Shown here: one piece after another, positions 11,908 through 19,258 of the stretch
Layout: the number at the start of each line of letters is the position of its first letter
How positions within the stretch are numbered: position 1 is the stretch's first letter
From: Rhodopseudomonas sp.
GTDB lineage: Bacteria > Pseudomonadota > Alphaproteobacteria > Rhizobiales > Xanthobacteraceae
Reading direction: 5' to 3'
NCBI RefSeq assembly: GCF_013377015.1
Contig: NZ_JACABA010000001.1
Location: 207,554-271,553 of the forward strand
DNA length: 64,000 bases
Position numbers and translations under genes: made by a program
The notes under the pieces: generated by a model
The model's input: only the letters and a program-made list of their open reading frames with translations
The model's database searches: none
Told to the model about the DNA's origin: nothing

Positions 11908-12789
11908 CTACTCAACCCGTACCTTTGGAAAAGCCTGCAACAAAAGTTCGAACATCAGCGCTGGCTGCTTCCGCAAGTTATGGCGATACTCGAACTCGCG
12001 CAGGTAAAGCTGCAAGTGCTTCTTCGAAACCCAAACATAAGTCCCGTTGATCCCGCGCTTGACCTGAGACCAGAACGACTCAATTGAGTTGGTGTGAACG
12101 TCACCGCGAACGTACTCTTTCGCGGAATGATCGACCGCTTCGTGATCAAACCCATAGGTTTCGGTCAGCAGATTGTAGGCCTTTGCTTCATCGGTATGAA
12201 CGCGGGATCCGGGCTTCACGAAATTCACGACATGCGGAATGACGTGCGCCTTGCGGCGGCTCGGAACGTGACGGGTGACGACATCGCCACCCCGCTCAAT
12301 GATGCCCAGCACAACGGCCTTGTCATCAGGCACACCATTTAGGTCGCGACCGCCGATGAAAGTTTCGTCCGCCTCAACCGTCTTGCCGGGGCCGCCTAAA
12401 GGGAAGTCGCCGTCCACATAGCCCATGTAGAGCCGGATCAGGCGGCACATGCGCCACGCCGTTTTATAGGTCACGCCAAGCTGGCGCTCGACTTCCTTGG
12501 CCGCGACTCCGTTCCGCGTCGTGCAGAACAGGAACATGACGTAAAACCAGTCGCGCAGGCTGGTCCGGGTCTTTTCAAACGGCGTTCCGGCGGTTGGATA
12601 GACCTGATAGCCGCAGTGTTCGCACTCGAATGAGCGCCGTCCGCGAACGCGGTAATAGGTGGACTCTTTCAAGCACTTGAAACAGGTGAACCGCTCGCCA
12701 AACCGGGTCCGCATCAGGTGCGTGAGGCAGCTATCCTCATCCGGGAAGCGCTTCTGGAACTCGCGAATTTTCGACGGCTTCTGTGCCAT
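11908..12789 (-). CDS. IS1595 family transposase (ISXO2-like)
   Basis: A 293-residue transposase. The N-terminal zinc ribbon has cysteines 36, 39, 56 and 59 (CFKC...CEHC) and precedes a helix-turn-helix-like region (about 95-120, AKEVERQLGVTYKTAWRM). The catalytic ISXO2-like domain shows VEADETFIGG (Asp141), RVHTDEAKAY (Asp200) and HTNSIESFWSQVKRG (Glu237), the expected acidic triad. Length is full for the family and there is no frameshift, so it should be active. Its 5' end lies near the right terminal repeat, which probably carries its promoter. Confidence 0.93.
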   Translation of the reverse strand: MAQKPSKIREFQKRFPDEDSCLTHLMRTRFGERFTCFKCLKESTYYRVRGRRSFECEHCGYQVYPTAGTPFEKTRTSLRDWFYVMFLFCTTRNGVAAKEVERQLGVTYKTAWRMCRLIRLYMGYVDGDFPLGGPGKTVEADETFIGGRDLNGVPDDKAVVLGIIERGGDVVTRHVPSRRKAHVIPHVVNFVKPGSRVHTDEAKAYNLLTETYGFDHEAVDHSAKEYVRGDVHTNSIESFWSQVKRGINGTYVWVSKKHLQLYLREFEYRHNLRKQPALMFELLLQAFPKVRVE

Positions 12790-12833
12790 AGGTATCTCCT
12801 TGGAGAATACCCATTCTATAACACGGTTTGTTC

Positions 12834-12858
12834 TACATGTCTATAGGGTATATATCCG
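12834..12858. repeat. Right terminal inverted repeat of the IS1595-like element
   Basis: The reverse complement begins CGGATATATACCC and ends AGACATGTA, matching the left end at 22 of 25 positions. The second copy of the target duplication, GGGATCCGG, abuts it at 12858-12866. Confidence 0.85.
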
Positions 12859-13023
12859 GGATCCGGATCGCGGATCGTCTGGCGCGCGCTGTCTTCGGAC
12901 CTGCGTGGCCTTGATCCGGCGGCGGCCTCATTCCAAAGAATTATCTGGTTCGGTCCGGCAGCGGACGGACCGACTCGTCCTCATGGCGTTATGCTTTATT
13001 TCGTTGCTTGTTTGGTGCGACGA

Positions 13024-13188
13024 ATGCACGACCGTCCAGCCCCTGAGCCGAACGAAAAATCAATGGTTTGCGCGTTGTGCGGTGAGCCGATGTACCGCCT
13101 AGGCAATCTGCCAAAGCGGGGGCTGAAGCCAATGGTCGAAGTGTTCCGCTGCAGCGGCTGCGGTTGCGTAGTGTCCGAGGCCAAATAG
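13024..13188 (+). CDS. Small zinc-ribbon-like protein ZR1
   Basis: A 54-residue protein with one predicted zinc site, CALCGEP...FRCSGCGCV. Between the two CxxC pairs is the stretch LGNLPKRGLKPMVEVF. The protein at 13852-14010 shares the framework CxxCGxPMxxLGxLPxRGxKPxVxVFRCxGC and the ending VxSE, so the two are clear paralogues. No enzyme motif is visible. Start chosen at ATG 13024; a shorter version could start at Met before CALCG. Function unknown; such minimal ribbons often bind nucleic acid or act as adaptors. Confidence 0.7.
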   Translation: MHDRPAPEPNEKSMVCALCGEPMYRLGNLPKRGLKPMVEVFRCSGCGCVVSEAK

Positions 13189-13386
13189 GCTCCTCGGTCC
13201 GCGGCTTCCTGGTCTGTTGCAATTTTCTGTTCGAACCGCGGCCAGTCCGCGAACGACGGAAAGCGATGATGCTGTCCCATTTCGGGTCGGCGATGCCGAT
13301 TTTCCACAAATGCCATCCGCGGATGATTGATCTGGCGAGGGAACGCCAGCCTCGGCAGCCCGTTCGTCTTCCGAAGGACATTCACC

Positions 13387-13557
13387 ATGACGACACCCGA
13401 ACGGTTATTGATGCGACGCCGCCTCGAGATGGAGCGCGATCGGGCAAAATCCGACGAGCTGGCGCGAGCGGTTTGCGAGAAAGAGGATCGCTGGGTCGCT
13501 GACTTCATTGCCAATCTCGCCGGCGCGATCGGCAAAATCGGCCGCAACAAAAAATGA
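13387..13557 (+). CDS. Small helical hypothetical protein
   Basis: A 56-residue protein that opens MTTPERLLMRRRLEMERDR. It is rich in Arg, Glu and Ala with a heptad-like pattern to about residue 30, followed by a hydrophobic stretch FIANLAGAIGKIG and a basic tail. This looks like a short amphipathic helix or coiled coil. No family is recognised. It lies between the two paralogous zinc ribbons in the same orientation. Confidence 0.5.
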   Translation: MTTPERLLMRRRLEMERDRAKSDELARAVCEKEDRWVADFIANLAGAIGKIGRNKK

Positions 13558-13851
13558 GCGGCCACGCCGGAGGACGGATCGTCGCACCGACGAAGACTGG
13601 CTGCCTCGGTCTCAAGGTCTGCGATATTGCAGGTCGAAACGCTTGCCGCATGAATGATGCCGGAGAATCCGGCGTTGGTTGGACAGGCGCCCATCGGCGT
13701 CATCGTGCATCCGGGTCGCGATGGAAATTGAACATTGCGGTCACCTGCGGCCCCTCCTGATCCCCAGCCCCGACCACGTAGCAATACTGGGTACGTTCGG
13801 CATACGACATTGCCGCTGGCAACCGCCGCATCGCGGTTGCATGGTGCCATC

Positions 13852-14010
13852 ATGACTACCGGATCGGATCAAGCCGCCCCTCCCGTCTGCATGCGATGCG
13901 GCTTTCCGATGGAACTGCTCGGGCGGTTGCCCAGACGCGGCATCAAGCCAACGGTCGATGTCTTCCGCTGCATCGGCTGCAAGATCGTCTTGTCCGAGCA
14001 ACGAAAATAG
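13852..14010 (+). CDS. Small zinc-ribbon-like protein ZR2 (paralogue of ZR1)
   Basis: A 52-residue protein with CMRCGFPMELLGRLPRRG and FRCIGCKIVLSEQ. It follows the same pattern as ZR1 with conserved spacing between the cysteine pairs, so it is a local duplication. ATG at 13852 is the start. The role is not known; the conserved LP-x-RG-x-KP loop between the metal knuckles is the most distinctive part. Confidence 0.7.
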   Translation: MTTGSDQAAPPVCMRCGFPMELLGRLPRRGIKPTVDVFRCIGCKIVLSEQRK

Positions 14011-14033
14011 CTGCCCGGGATGTGGTCCCGCCG

Positions 14034-14216
14034 CTATTTGGTGAGCTGGATGCCCCACATGATCGCCAGCATGATCGGGATGCTGATGGCGGAGAATGTC
14101 AGCCATTTGAGCAGGCCGGCGCCGATCCCAAGCCGGAACGCGGCGAGGATCCGATAGGTCGCGATGATCCAGGGAAGAATGAGCCCGACAACGATCGCGT
14201 AGAGATACCAGCTCAT
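14034..14216 (-). CDS. Small inner-membrane protein
   Basis: A 60-residue protein that is almost entirely two transmembrane helices: YLYAIVVGLILPWIIATYRI (about 4-23) and LLKWLTFSAISIPIMLAIMW (about 36-55). A short loop, LAAFRLGIGAG, joins them. The start at MSWYLY (14216) is backed by an AGGGA ribosome binding site about 9 nt upstream; longer versions of the frame add an unlikely basic leader. No family recognised. It converges on ZR2. Confidence 0.6.
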   Translation of the reverse strand: MSWYLYAIVVGLILPWIIATYRILAAFRLGIGAGLLKWLTFSAISIPIMLAIMWGIQLTK

Positions 14217-14826
14217 TCCAGATCGTCCCTGCCAAATCGTCGCTGCTCGTCGGCGCTGCTTCAACATAACCAGCCGTGGCGACGCCACCACCCGTCCATT
14301 CGGATGATCGCTCGCTGCCCGCTCGCGCCGCCCGGCGACGCAACCTGGACGCGAATCTCGTCCCGCACGGCACCAAGCATGAGCAAAATTGAGCAGAAAT
14401 TTGGCTCCGATTGAGCATTATGAGACATGCGGGCGGCCATGCCGGCGCAACGACGGCAAAAAGCAATCCTGTGCAACACGGCATCGGCGGCATGCAATCA
14501 CGCTGACCGCACGGCGGCCGAGTCCGCAGCAATCCACGCCCGCCGTTACGCCGGGCCACCGATTGGCCATGACCGCGCATGCCCCCTTGCGCGGTTATGC
14601 CCTGATCCCCCGGGCCGACCGCCGCCCGCCCGGGGGGTCGACTTTTTGCCGGATCGACCCGCCACCGCGCGCCGTCGATGAACTGATGCCAATCGCCAGA
14701 GCTGCGGTCTTTCTTTGTTGCCGCGACGCACAGCTGAGCTATGGTATCCAATCACCGCTCCGACCTCGGCAGCATCCGGTGACTGAGAGACGCTCGCGCT
14801 CCCGCCTGATCGATCAGGGGAGCAAC
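14217..14826. other. Gap without a convincing gene
   Basis: About 610 bp. The open frames here have proline- and arginine-heavy translations without ribosome binding sites and look like chance frames. The only structure seen is the GC-rich hairpin at 14607-14636 followed by a T-run. Confidence 0.5.
14607..14646 (+). terminator. Candidate intrinsic terminator
   Basis: CCCCCGGGC at 14607-14615 pairs with GCCCGGGGG at 14628-14636. A TTTTT tract begins 7 nt later. No gene ends just before it, so it may close a non-coding transcript, or the hairpin may be incidental in GC-rich DNA. Confidence 0.4.
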
Positions 14827-15009
14827 ATGGACGACTTCATTCGCAATGAAAATCTGAAGCTCTACCGCCGCGCGTTGGAAACGTGTTTGGATCCCGCGCA
14901 GCGTCTGGTGCTGCAGGAGTTGCTGCGGCTCCTGATCGCTGAGCAGCCAACAGCGTTACCGCCGCTGCCGCCGCCGCCGCGACAGATCCCGTATGGCGCT
15001 CCAAGTTAG
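14827..15009 (+). CDS. Small helical protein, DDFIRNENLKLYRR type
   Basis: A 60-residue protein. It starts MDDFIRNENLKLYRRALE, continues as an amphipathic helix to about residue 40, and ends with a polyproline run (PPLPPPP). Similar small proteins with an xRNENLKLYR start and a following leucine-rich helix are common hypotheticals in Bradyrhizobium; this link is from memory. The ATG at 14827 follows an AGGGGAGC ribosome binding site. Function unknown. Confidence 0.65.
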   Translation: MDDFIRNENLKLYRRALETCLDPAQRLVLQELLRLLIAEQPTALPPLPPPPRQIPYGAPS

Positions 15010-15951
15010 TCCGAAGGCCCTCGACGCCAGATCTTCTCTGCTGCTGATCGCATGAAATCTTGTCCGGATTCATCCGGACAGATTCGATCGTCGAACGTCG
15101 CTTGTGAGTCCGTTTCCGACCGACAAGCATTCACGAGCGACGTCGCTATTCCCATCGCCTCTGGCGCAGCTCGTGTCCGGTGAGCGAGCGTCGGATAGTA
15201 TGCAGCTCTGAACACCGGCAGCGTCGTCGAGCAATCGATCCGCGACAGGAACCTGAAATGATACCGCGGATGGCTGGCCGAACGGCGGCACGACGAACGG
15301 CGCCGCGACTCGTTGTCACTGATCGCCTTTGGGTTCGAACGGAAGACGCCGCAACCGGCGCCGATTTTCGATCGATCAACTGATTGATCGGCCACGAATC
15401 GATGATTGCGACGACGATGCAAAAATCCTTGTGGCGCAGCGGTTCTCGACGCTCCAGAGGTATTTGATTTCACGCAATGCGGCCCGCCTCCTGCTCGCTA
15501 GTTTACACGCCGTCATTGCCGAACTTTCTAGAGGTGGGGAGTTACGACGCTGACGGAGAGCCCCGAACATGGCCTCGTTCGGGGCTCTTTGATTCCAGCC
15601 CTGCGATCAAGGCCGCGCGAGTTGAGGTCGCCGATTCGGCGCATCGCTTCAAGCTCGCTCGATTCAAAGCCGCGCGATGCCGATGGTGGCGCGAGTGTTG
15701 CGCCAAGAAAATCGTAGATCAAGATCGCAGGTCATTGCGGCACACGGCAGCCAGCAACGACGGCATCACTGCTCGGCAAATCCAGAGCAGCGCGGTCGCG
15801 TGCTGATTTGACCGAGATCAAGTGCAATGATCGCATTCTCAACTTAGCTGTCGATGATCCGGCTCACAGGCAGTGCGCTCGATGGTGCCGCGGCAACATC
15901 GCCAAGTATTACAGCGAAGTACGACAGCCACGTATGACAAGGGAGTAAGGA
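15010..15951. other. Long gap with a terminator but no firm gene
   Basis: About 940 bp with no reading frame I would call. One weak frame (15329-15553, TTG start) ends in a leucine-rich, helix-like stretch just 3 nt before the strong hairpin terminator at 15557, so an unannotated small protein or RNA may end there. The rest shows nothing recognisable. Confidence 0.45.
15557..15590 (+). terminator. Intrinsic terminator
   Basis: A perfect 12-bp stem, AGAGCCCCGAAC / GTTCGGGGCTCT, with an 8-nt loop and a short TT tail. No confident gene lies directly upstream, which implies a transcript not explained by the coding annotation. Confidence 0.7.
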
Positions 15952-16302
15952 ATGCGTTTGCCGACATTGATGATATTGCTGACCGCCACCGTCGCGCTCG
16001 CCGGCTGCAATGAAGGATCGGGTACACCGGGTCCCAAGGGCGAACCCGGAATCGCGGGACCGCCCGGCCCTCCCGGAAAAGACGGCGTCGGCGGCACCTC
16101 GCTGCGCTCCGTCACGTCGAATTCGTGCTCCGCGAATGGCTGTCCGACCGCTTGCGAGGCCGACGAAACGCTGGTCTCGGCAATCTGCATGGGCTCAGCC
16201 AGCGCCAAGTTTAGCGACACGCTCTCGGTCGACAACGGTGTCATGACCGCGAGGTGCGGTCCGAGTTTCAGCAGCATCGCCCTGACCTGCGCGAAGAAAT
16301 AG
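15952..16302 (+). CDS. Small lipoprotein with collagen-like repeat
   Basis: A 116-residue lipoprotein. The signal peptide MRLPTLMILLTATVALAGC ends in a lipobox with Cys19 as the lipidation site. Residues 24-47 are eight consecutive Gly-X-Y triplets (GTPGPKGEPGIAGPPGPPGK and on), a short collagen-like stalk. The C-terminal part (50-116) has six cysteines (SCSANGC, ACEAD, AICMG, ARCG, LTCAKK), probably disulfide-linked. A clear AGTAAGGA ribosome binding site precedes the ATG. The protein should sit on the outer or inner membrane facing the periplasm or surface; it may trimerise through the triplets. Function unknown. Confidence 0.8.
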   Translation: MRLPTLMILLTATVALAGCNEGSGTPGPKGEPGIAGPPGPPGKDGVGGTSLRSVTSNSCSANGCPTACEADETLVSAICMGSASAKFSDTLSVDNGVMTARCGPSFSSIALTCAKK

Positions 16303-16529
16303 CCCGACGCATCGGCATCGGGAATTCCGAGGCCGCCCAATGTGCGGCCTCCGTCACATTCAAGGCCGTCCGGATCGTTGCGGCGTCGGACGCCACCCAG
16401 CGGCCCAACTGGGAGTAATCATACCAGCAAGATTTTTCTCGCTTTCGTGCGGTCGACATGATCAAGATTCGGCCGTCACGCGTCATCGCGAGAGCGTTGC
16501 GTTTCCGAACCTGTTCGAGGAGCAGCATC

Positions 16530-16760
16530 GTGCCAAACGCCCTGCCGACGCCGACCTGCACCCATCACCAGACCACCGAGATCCGGTGCCTGACATGCCG
16601 AGGCATGATGCAGCTGGTCGCCATCGAGCCCGGCCTGCCCCATTTCGAGCTGCGCAGCTATGGCTGCCCGCAATGCGGCACGAACGAGAGGTTCCTGATG
16701 TCGATCGCGACCGCGGCTGGCGCCTCGATCAACTCAAATCGAGGCTCGATCGCAGTTTGA
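16530..16760 (+). CDS. Small zinc-ribbon-like protein ZR3
   Basis: A 76-residue protein. Two cysteine pairs, CLTCRGMM and CPQCGTNERF, are separated by about 27 residues that include a VAIEPGLPHFELRSYG segment. This matches a small treble-clef or ribbon finger. A GTG start at 16530 was chosen because GAGGAG lies 8 nt upstream; a longer frame from ATG 16458 is possible but lacks such a site. No relation to ZR1/ZR2 beyond the cysteine layout. Function unknown. Confidence 0.65.
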   Translation: MPNALPTPTCTHHQTTEIRCLTCRGMMQLVAIEPGLPHFELRSYGCPQCGTNERFLMSIATAAGASINSNRGSIAV

Positions 16761-16806
16761 TCTAGATCAAGCCGATCGATCCAGAGTGGGTGATCTTGTG
16801 ATTAAA

Positions 16807-16980
16807 ATGGCGCATATTCTCTATCAATGTCCTCGGACCAGCATGAAGGTTCAGGCGTGGCTGGCTGATGAGCCGTCCGCCAAGCCGAGCGGCTTTGAAC
16901 TGTTCGAGTGTCCAGCTTGCACCCAGGTGCACTTCATCGACCGTTCGACCGGCAAGCTGTTGGGTGACAATTCCAAGTAG
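16807..16980 (+). CDS. Small zinc-ribbon-like protein ZR4
   Basis: A 57-residue protein that starts MAHILYQCPRTSMKVQAW and continues through FECPACTQVHFIDRSTGKLLG. The first pair is incomplete (one cysteine in QCP), so metal binding is uncertain. Close relatives with an MAHILYxCPRT start and a CPACxxxHFxxxxTGKLLG end recur in Bradyrhizobium genomes, from memory. Upstream GTG codons could extend it by seven residues. It lies 46 bp after ZR3 in the same orientation and may share its transcript. Function unknown. Confidence 0.7.
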   Translation: MAHILYQCPRTSMKVQAWLADEPSAKPSGFELFECPACTQVHFIDRSTGKLLGDNSK

Positions 16981-17021
16981 CCACTGCGCAGCGCCTGCTT
17001 CGCAGGTGGTGACGGCCCGGA

Positions 17022-17255
17022 TTAATCGTGCAATTCTGCGATGACGCGAAGGCTCAGCACCGGCTTGCGCGTCTCGTCCGAGACTTCCATCCGCAGCACC
17101 GGCCCGGGAGAAACGACGTGGTTGATCTCGCGCAACAATTCGCCGGTCGATTTGGTCGCCTCGATCCAAACCGAATCCAGATCCGGAAAATCGATTCCAT
17201 CGCTGTGCGAATTAACCCGGTCGTCGTTGCTGACGGTGAAGAAGTAAAGTGGCAT
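17022..17255 (-). CDS. DUF6894 family protein
   Basis: A 77-residue protein that starts MPLYFFTVSNDDRV and has the DGIDFPDLDSVWIEATKSTGELL middle and a VLRMEVSDETRKPVLSLRV strand end. These features match the small DUF6894 family found in many copies in rhizobia. The predicted fold is a beta-hairpin, a helix and a beta-hairpin. The start at 17255 fits the family N-terminus (MPxYFF); upstream residues in frame are not conserved. Function unknown. Confidence 0.75.
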   Translation of the reverse strand: MPLYFFTVSNDDRVNSHSDGIDFPDLDSVWIEATKSTGELLREINHVVSPGPVLRMEVSDETRKPVLSLRVIAELHD

Positions 17256-17436
17256 ATCTTCGGACCCTTGCGGCCTCGCGCCACGCATCAAATCTAGATT
17301 GAAGCGATACTCCAAGTCTGTTCAAAATTGCTCTACCGGTCGAACCCGCTGCGCCAAAATCATCGCTCCGTTACCGGAGGTTGAACCGCCTCGCGGGTTT
17401 GCCTCGCAAGTTGCCGAGCCGACCCAACTCCGGCGC

Positions 17437-18150
17437 TCACTTATAATTCGCGCTGCCCTCATCGCCTTCGATCCGCGGCTTGTCGTGCAGCACCGCGTTC
17501 AGCAGCGAGGTGTGAACCTCGATCCGGCCGTTGTAACTGATGAAGCCTAGTTTCCGGAACTTGTTCATGAAGAAGCTGACGCGCGACCGCGTGGTGCCGA
17601 TCATTTCCGCCAGAGTTTCCTGGCTGATGTCGACCAGAATGTGACTCGTATTGCCTTCCTTGCCGAAATTGGCGAGCAGCAGTAGCAGACGCGCAAGCCG
17701 CTTCTCGCTGGAATTGAACAGCTGATCGATCAGGTCCTCTTCAATCCGGTTGTTACGCGACAAAAGGTGCGTGATGAACACCGTGGCCATCGCTGGCTCG
17801 CTTTGGATGGCAGCACTCAGCGTGACATTGGTCACCGCCGTTATCGTGCAGTCCTCCATCGCGGTCGTCGTCGAAAGACGGATCGGTTGGCCGTTCAGAC
17901 AGCCTTCGCCGAAGAATTGTCCTGCCTCCAGAATCCCGACCACCGCTTCTTTGCCGTGTTGCGACACCACGGTGAGCTTCACCTTGCCGTGCTGGATATA
18001 GAAGACCGTGTCCGCTGCGTCGCCCTGAGCAAAGATGGTCTGGTTCTTGCGGAATTGCAGAATGGTCTTTCCCGCGCCCAGCGTCGCCAGGAACATCTTG
18101 GGATCGAAGGCTTCCATCACTGCATTCACCTGACCGTCCTGTCGAGCCAT
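17437..18150 (-). CDS. Crp/Fnr family transcriptional regulator
   Basis: A 237-residue regulator. The cyclic-nucleotide-binding barrel spans about residues 20-135 (FAQGDAADTVFYIQHGKVKL, GQFFGEGCLNGQP). The C-terminal winged helix has SQETLAEMIGTTRSRVSFFM as recognition helix region. It lacks the N-terminal cysteine cluster of FNR, so it is not an oxygen-sensing FNR of the classical type. The start at MARQDGQVNAVMEAFDP follows the conserved N-terminus of relatives. Its ligand is unknown. It sits among small accessory genes and may control some of them. Confidence 0.88.
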   Translation of the reverse strand: MARQDGQVNAVMEAFDPKMFLATLGAGKTILQFRKNQTIFAQGDAADTVFYIQHGKVKLTVVSQHGKEAVVGILEAGQFFGEGCLNGQPIRLSTTTAMEDCTITAVTNVTLSAAIQSEPAMATVFITHLLSRNNRIEEDLIDQLFNSSEKRLARLLLLLANFGKEGNTSHILVDISQETLAEMIGTTRSRVSFFMNKFRKLGFISYNGRIEVHTSLLNAVLHDKPRIEGDEGSANYK

Positions 18151-18355
18151 CAAGGTTCTTATCGCGCACCACCTCGCCAAATCGGGGAGGACCGACAAGC
18201 ATGTTGGACAAATCGTGCAACGAGTCTGTGCAGTATTGGACATGCAGGAAATCCGTCGGCGAAACGAGAAATCTACCTCGATCAGATCATTACGGAACAT
18301 CACTCGCTCTGGCGAGTCACGCATTATGGCCGCGATTTTCGCGAGAGGTTTGGGT

Positions 18356-18529
18356 ATGCAATCAACGAAGAAACCGTTGACCGCAGGAAACGATCAAAGC
18401 GTCGTGCAAGACCGAGTAGCGCAGCGCAGCGCCGCCACCGTGCCGAACCCGCCGGCGAAGCTGACGGCGACGATGAAACGACGCGCGCTCAAGAAGAAGC
18501 CCTGCAGCGAGGGCGCCAGTCGTCCTTGA
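18356..18529 (+). CDS. Small basic hypothetical protein
   Basis: A 57-residue frame that starts MQSTKKPLTAGNDQS, with an ending rich in lysine and proline (LTATMKRRALKKKPCSEG). A GAGAGG motif lies about 8 nt upstream of the ATG. It is divergent from the Crp/Fnr gene. No family recognised, and the composition is weak evidence, so it may be a chance frame. The rest of 18151-18604 shows nothing. Confidence 0.35.
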   Translation: MQSTKKPLTAGNDQSVVQDRVAQRSAATVPNPPAKLTATMKRRALKKKPCSEGASRP

Positions 18530-18604
18530 ATCGCCGCGGCCGGAACGGACGTCGTTGCCCGCCAACGCCCAGGTGGCTAGAGGGGCTAAGAACGGAGATC
18601 ATCG

Positions 18605-18892
18605 ATGCCAGCCTATTTACATCCCTTGGCAGATTCCCTGGCAAATTCCTTGACGGATACCTTGGCACATCCCTTGGCCAGGGCTGACCGAGATCTTCCC
18701 GCAATGTTGCAGTGTTCGACCTGCGGCTCGCCGCAACCGATGCAGATCAACGGCGTCTATGCGGCGCTGTACCGCGGCATGGACGTGATCCTCTTGCAGT
18801 GCGTGAACTGCGGCACCGAGAGGACAGAGCGATTGGCCGGCGGCGGATCGGTAGCTGCGGCGGCCGATGGGGCTGGCCGGCAATCGCGCTGA
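18605..18892 (+). CDS. Small zinc-ribbon-like protein ZR5 with repeat-encoded N-terminus
   Basis: A 95-residue frame. Residues 34-75 hold the ribbon: MLQCSTCGSPQPMQI and LLQCVNCGTERTER, with 26 residues between the pairs. The first 33 residues (LADSLANSLTDTLAHPLA) come from five imperfect 12-bp repeats and form a regular amphipathic pattern. A start at the internal ATG 18704, just before LQCSTCG, would leave the repeat untranslated. Residues after about 78 are alanine- and glycine-rich. Function unknown. Confidence 0.6.
   Translation: MPAYLHPLADSLANSLTDTLAHPLARADRDLPAMLQCSTCGSPQPMQINGVYAALYRGMDVILLQCVNCGTERTERLAGGGSVAAAADGAGRQSR
18623..18682 (+). repeat. Five 12-bp tandem repeats
   Basis: Units CCCTTGGCAGAT, TCCCTGGCAAAT, TCCTTGACGGAT, ACCTTGGCACAT and CCCTTGGCCAGG run head to tail without gaps. 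As 12 is a multiple of three, copy-number change would keep the ZR5 frame, adding or removing four residues each time. Confidence 0.75.
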
Positions 18893-19010
18893 GACGATCT
18901 TTCCGTCGGCGACAGCGGGTCAGCGATTCCAGATTGCCACGGCTGCGAAAAGCGCGCTGGCTGAAATCCGCTGACGCCATTGCGCAGCCCCGCATCCTGG
19001 AAAGCCTTCC

Positions 19011-19223
19011 ATGTCCGATCGAACCGAGACCCTGAAATTGGCGCGCGCACGGATGGTCGAGGATCAGGATGCATTCACCAAGGTTCTGGCCGCGCCGTTC
19101 GATCGCAACAATGCCGAGCGCGCGAGGGTGAAGTTCATCGAGATTCAGGATCTGATCGATGCGATCGATCGCGCCATCGCCGGCGATTCGACCGACGCAG
19201 CACCGCCCTCCGCCGCGAGCTGA
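19011..19223 (+). CDS. Small helical hypothetical protein
   Basis: A 70-residue protein, MSDRTETLKLARARMVEDQD onward, strongly helical and charged to about residue 58 (VKFIEIQDLIDAIDRAIAG), with a proline/alanine tail. It resembles short alpha-helical hairpin proteins of rhizobia, but no named family is recognised. It converges with the DPWG protein gene. Confidence 0.55.
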   Translation: MSDRTETLKLARARMVEDQDAFTKVLAAPFDRNNAERARVKFIEIQDLIDAIDRAIAGDSTDAAPPSAAS

Positions 19224-19258
19224 CGGCCGGAGCCGCGCCACTCTCGGGCCCAGCGGAC

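Larger units (their letters stand above)
10505..12858. mobile_element. IS1595-like insertion sequence with passenger gene
   Basis: A 2354-bp element with 25-bp terminal inverted repeats that match at 22 of 25 positions (left CAGATATATACCCTTGAG, right reversed CGGATATATACCCTATAG). It is flanked by identical GGGATCCGG at 10496-10504 and 12858-12866; one base of this is ambiguous, leaving an 8- or 9-bp target duplication (IS1595 elements usually make 8 bp). It holds an ISXO2-like transposase (minus strand) and an unrelated membrane protein gene (plus strand). Ends, transposase and duplication all look intact, so the insertion may be recent. Confidence 0.9.

Noticed and set aside
11853-12050. 65-residue frame after the IS passenger gene
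   Set aside because: Most of it overlaps the 3' end of the transposase on the other strand, and its second half is a serine/lysine-rich shadow. The first 18 codons alone are too little to support a gene.
12867-13023. Whether the IS interrupted a coding gene
   Set aside because: Joining the flanks across the element gives no open frame that continues on both sides, so the target looks intergenic.
16329-16351. Hairpin GAGGCCGC / GCGGCCTC after the collagen-like lipoprotein
   Set aside because: Only 8 bp with no T-run after it; too weak to call a terminator in such GC-rich DNA.
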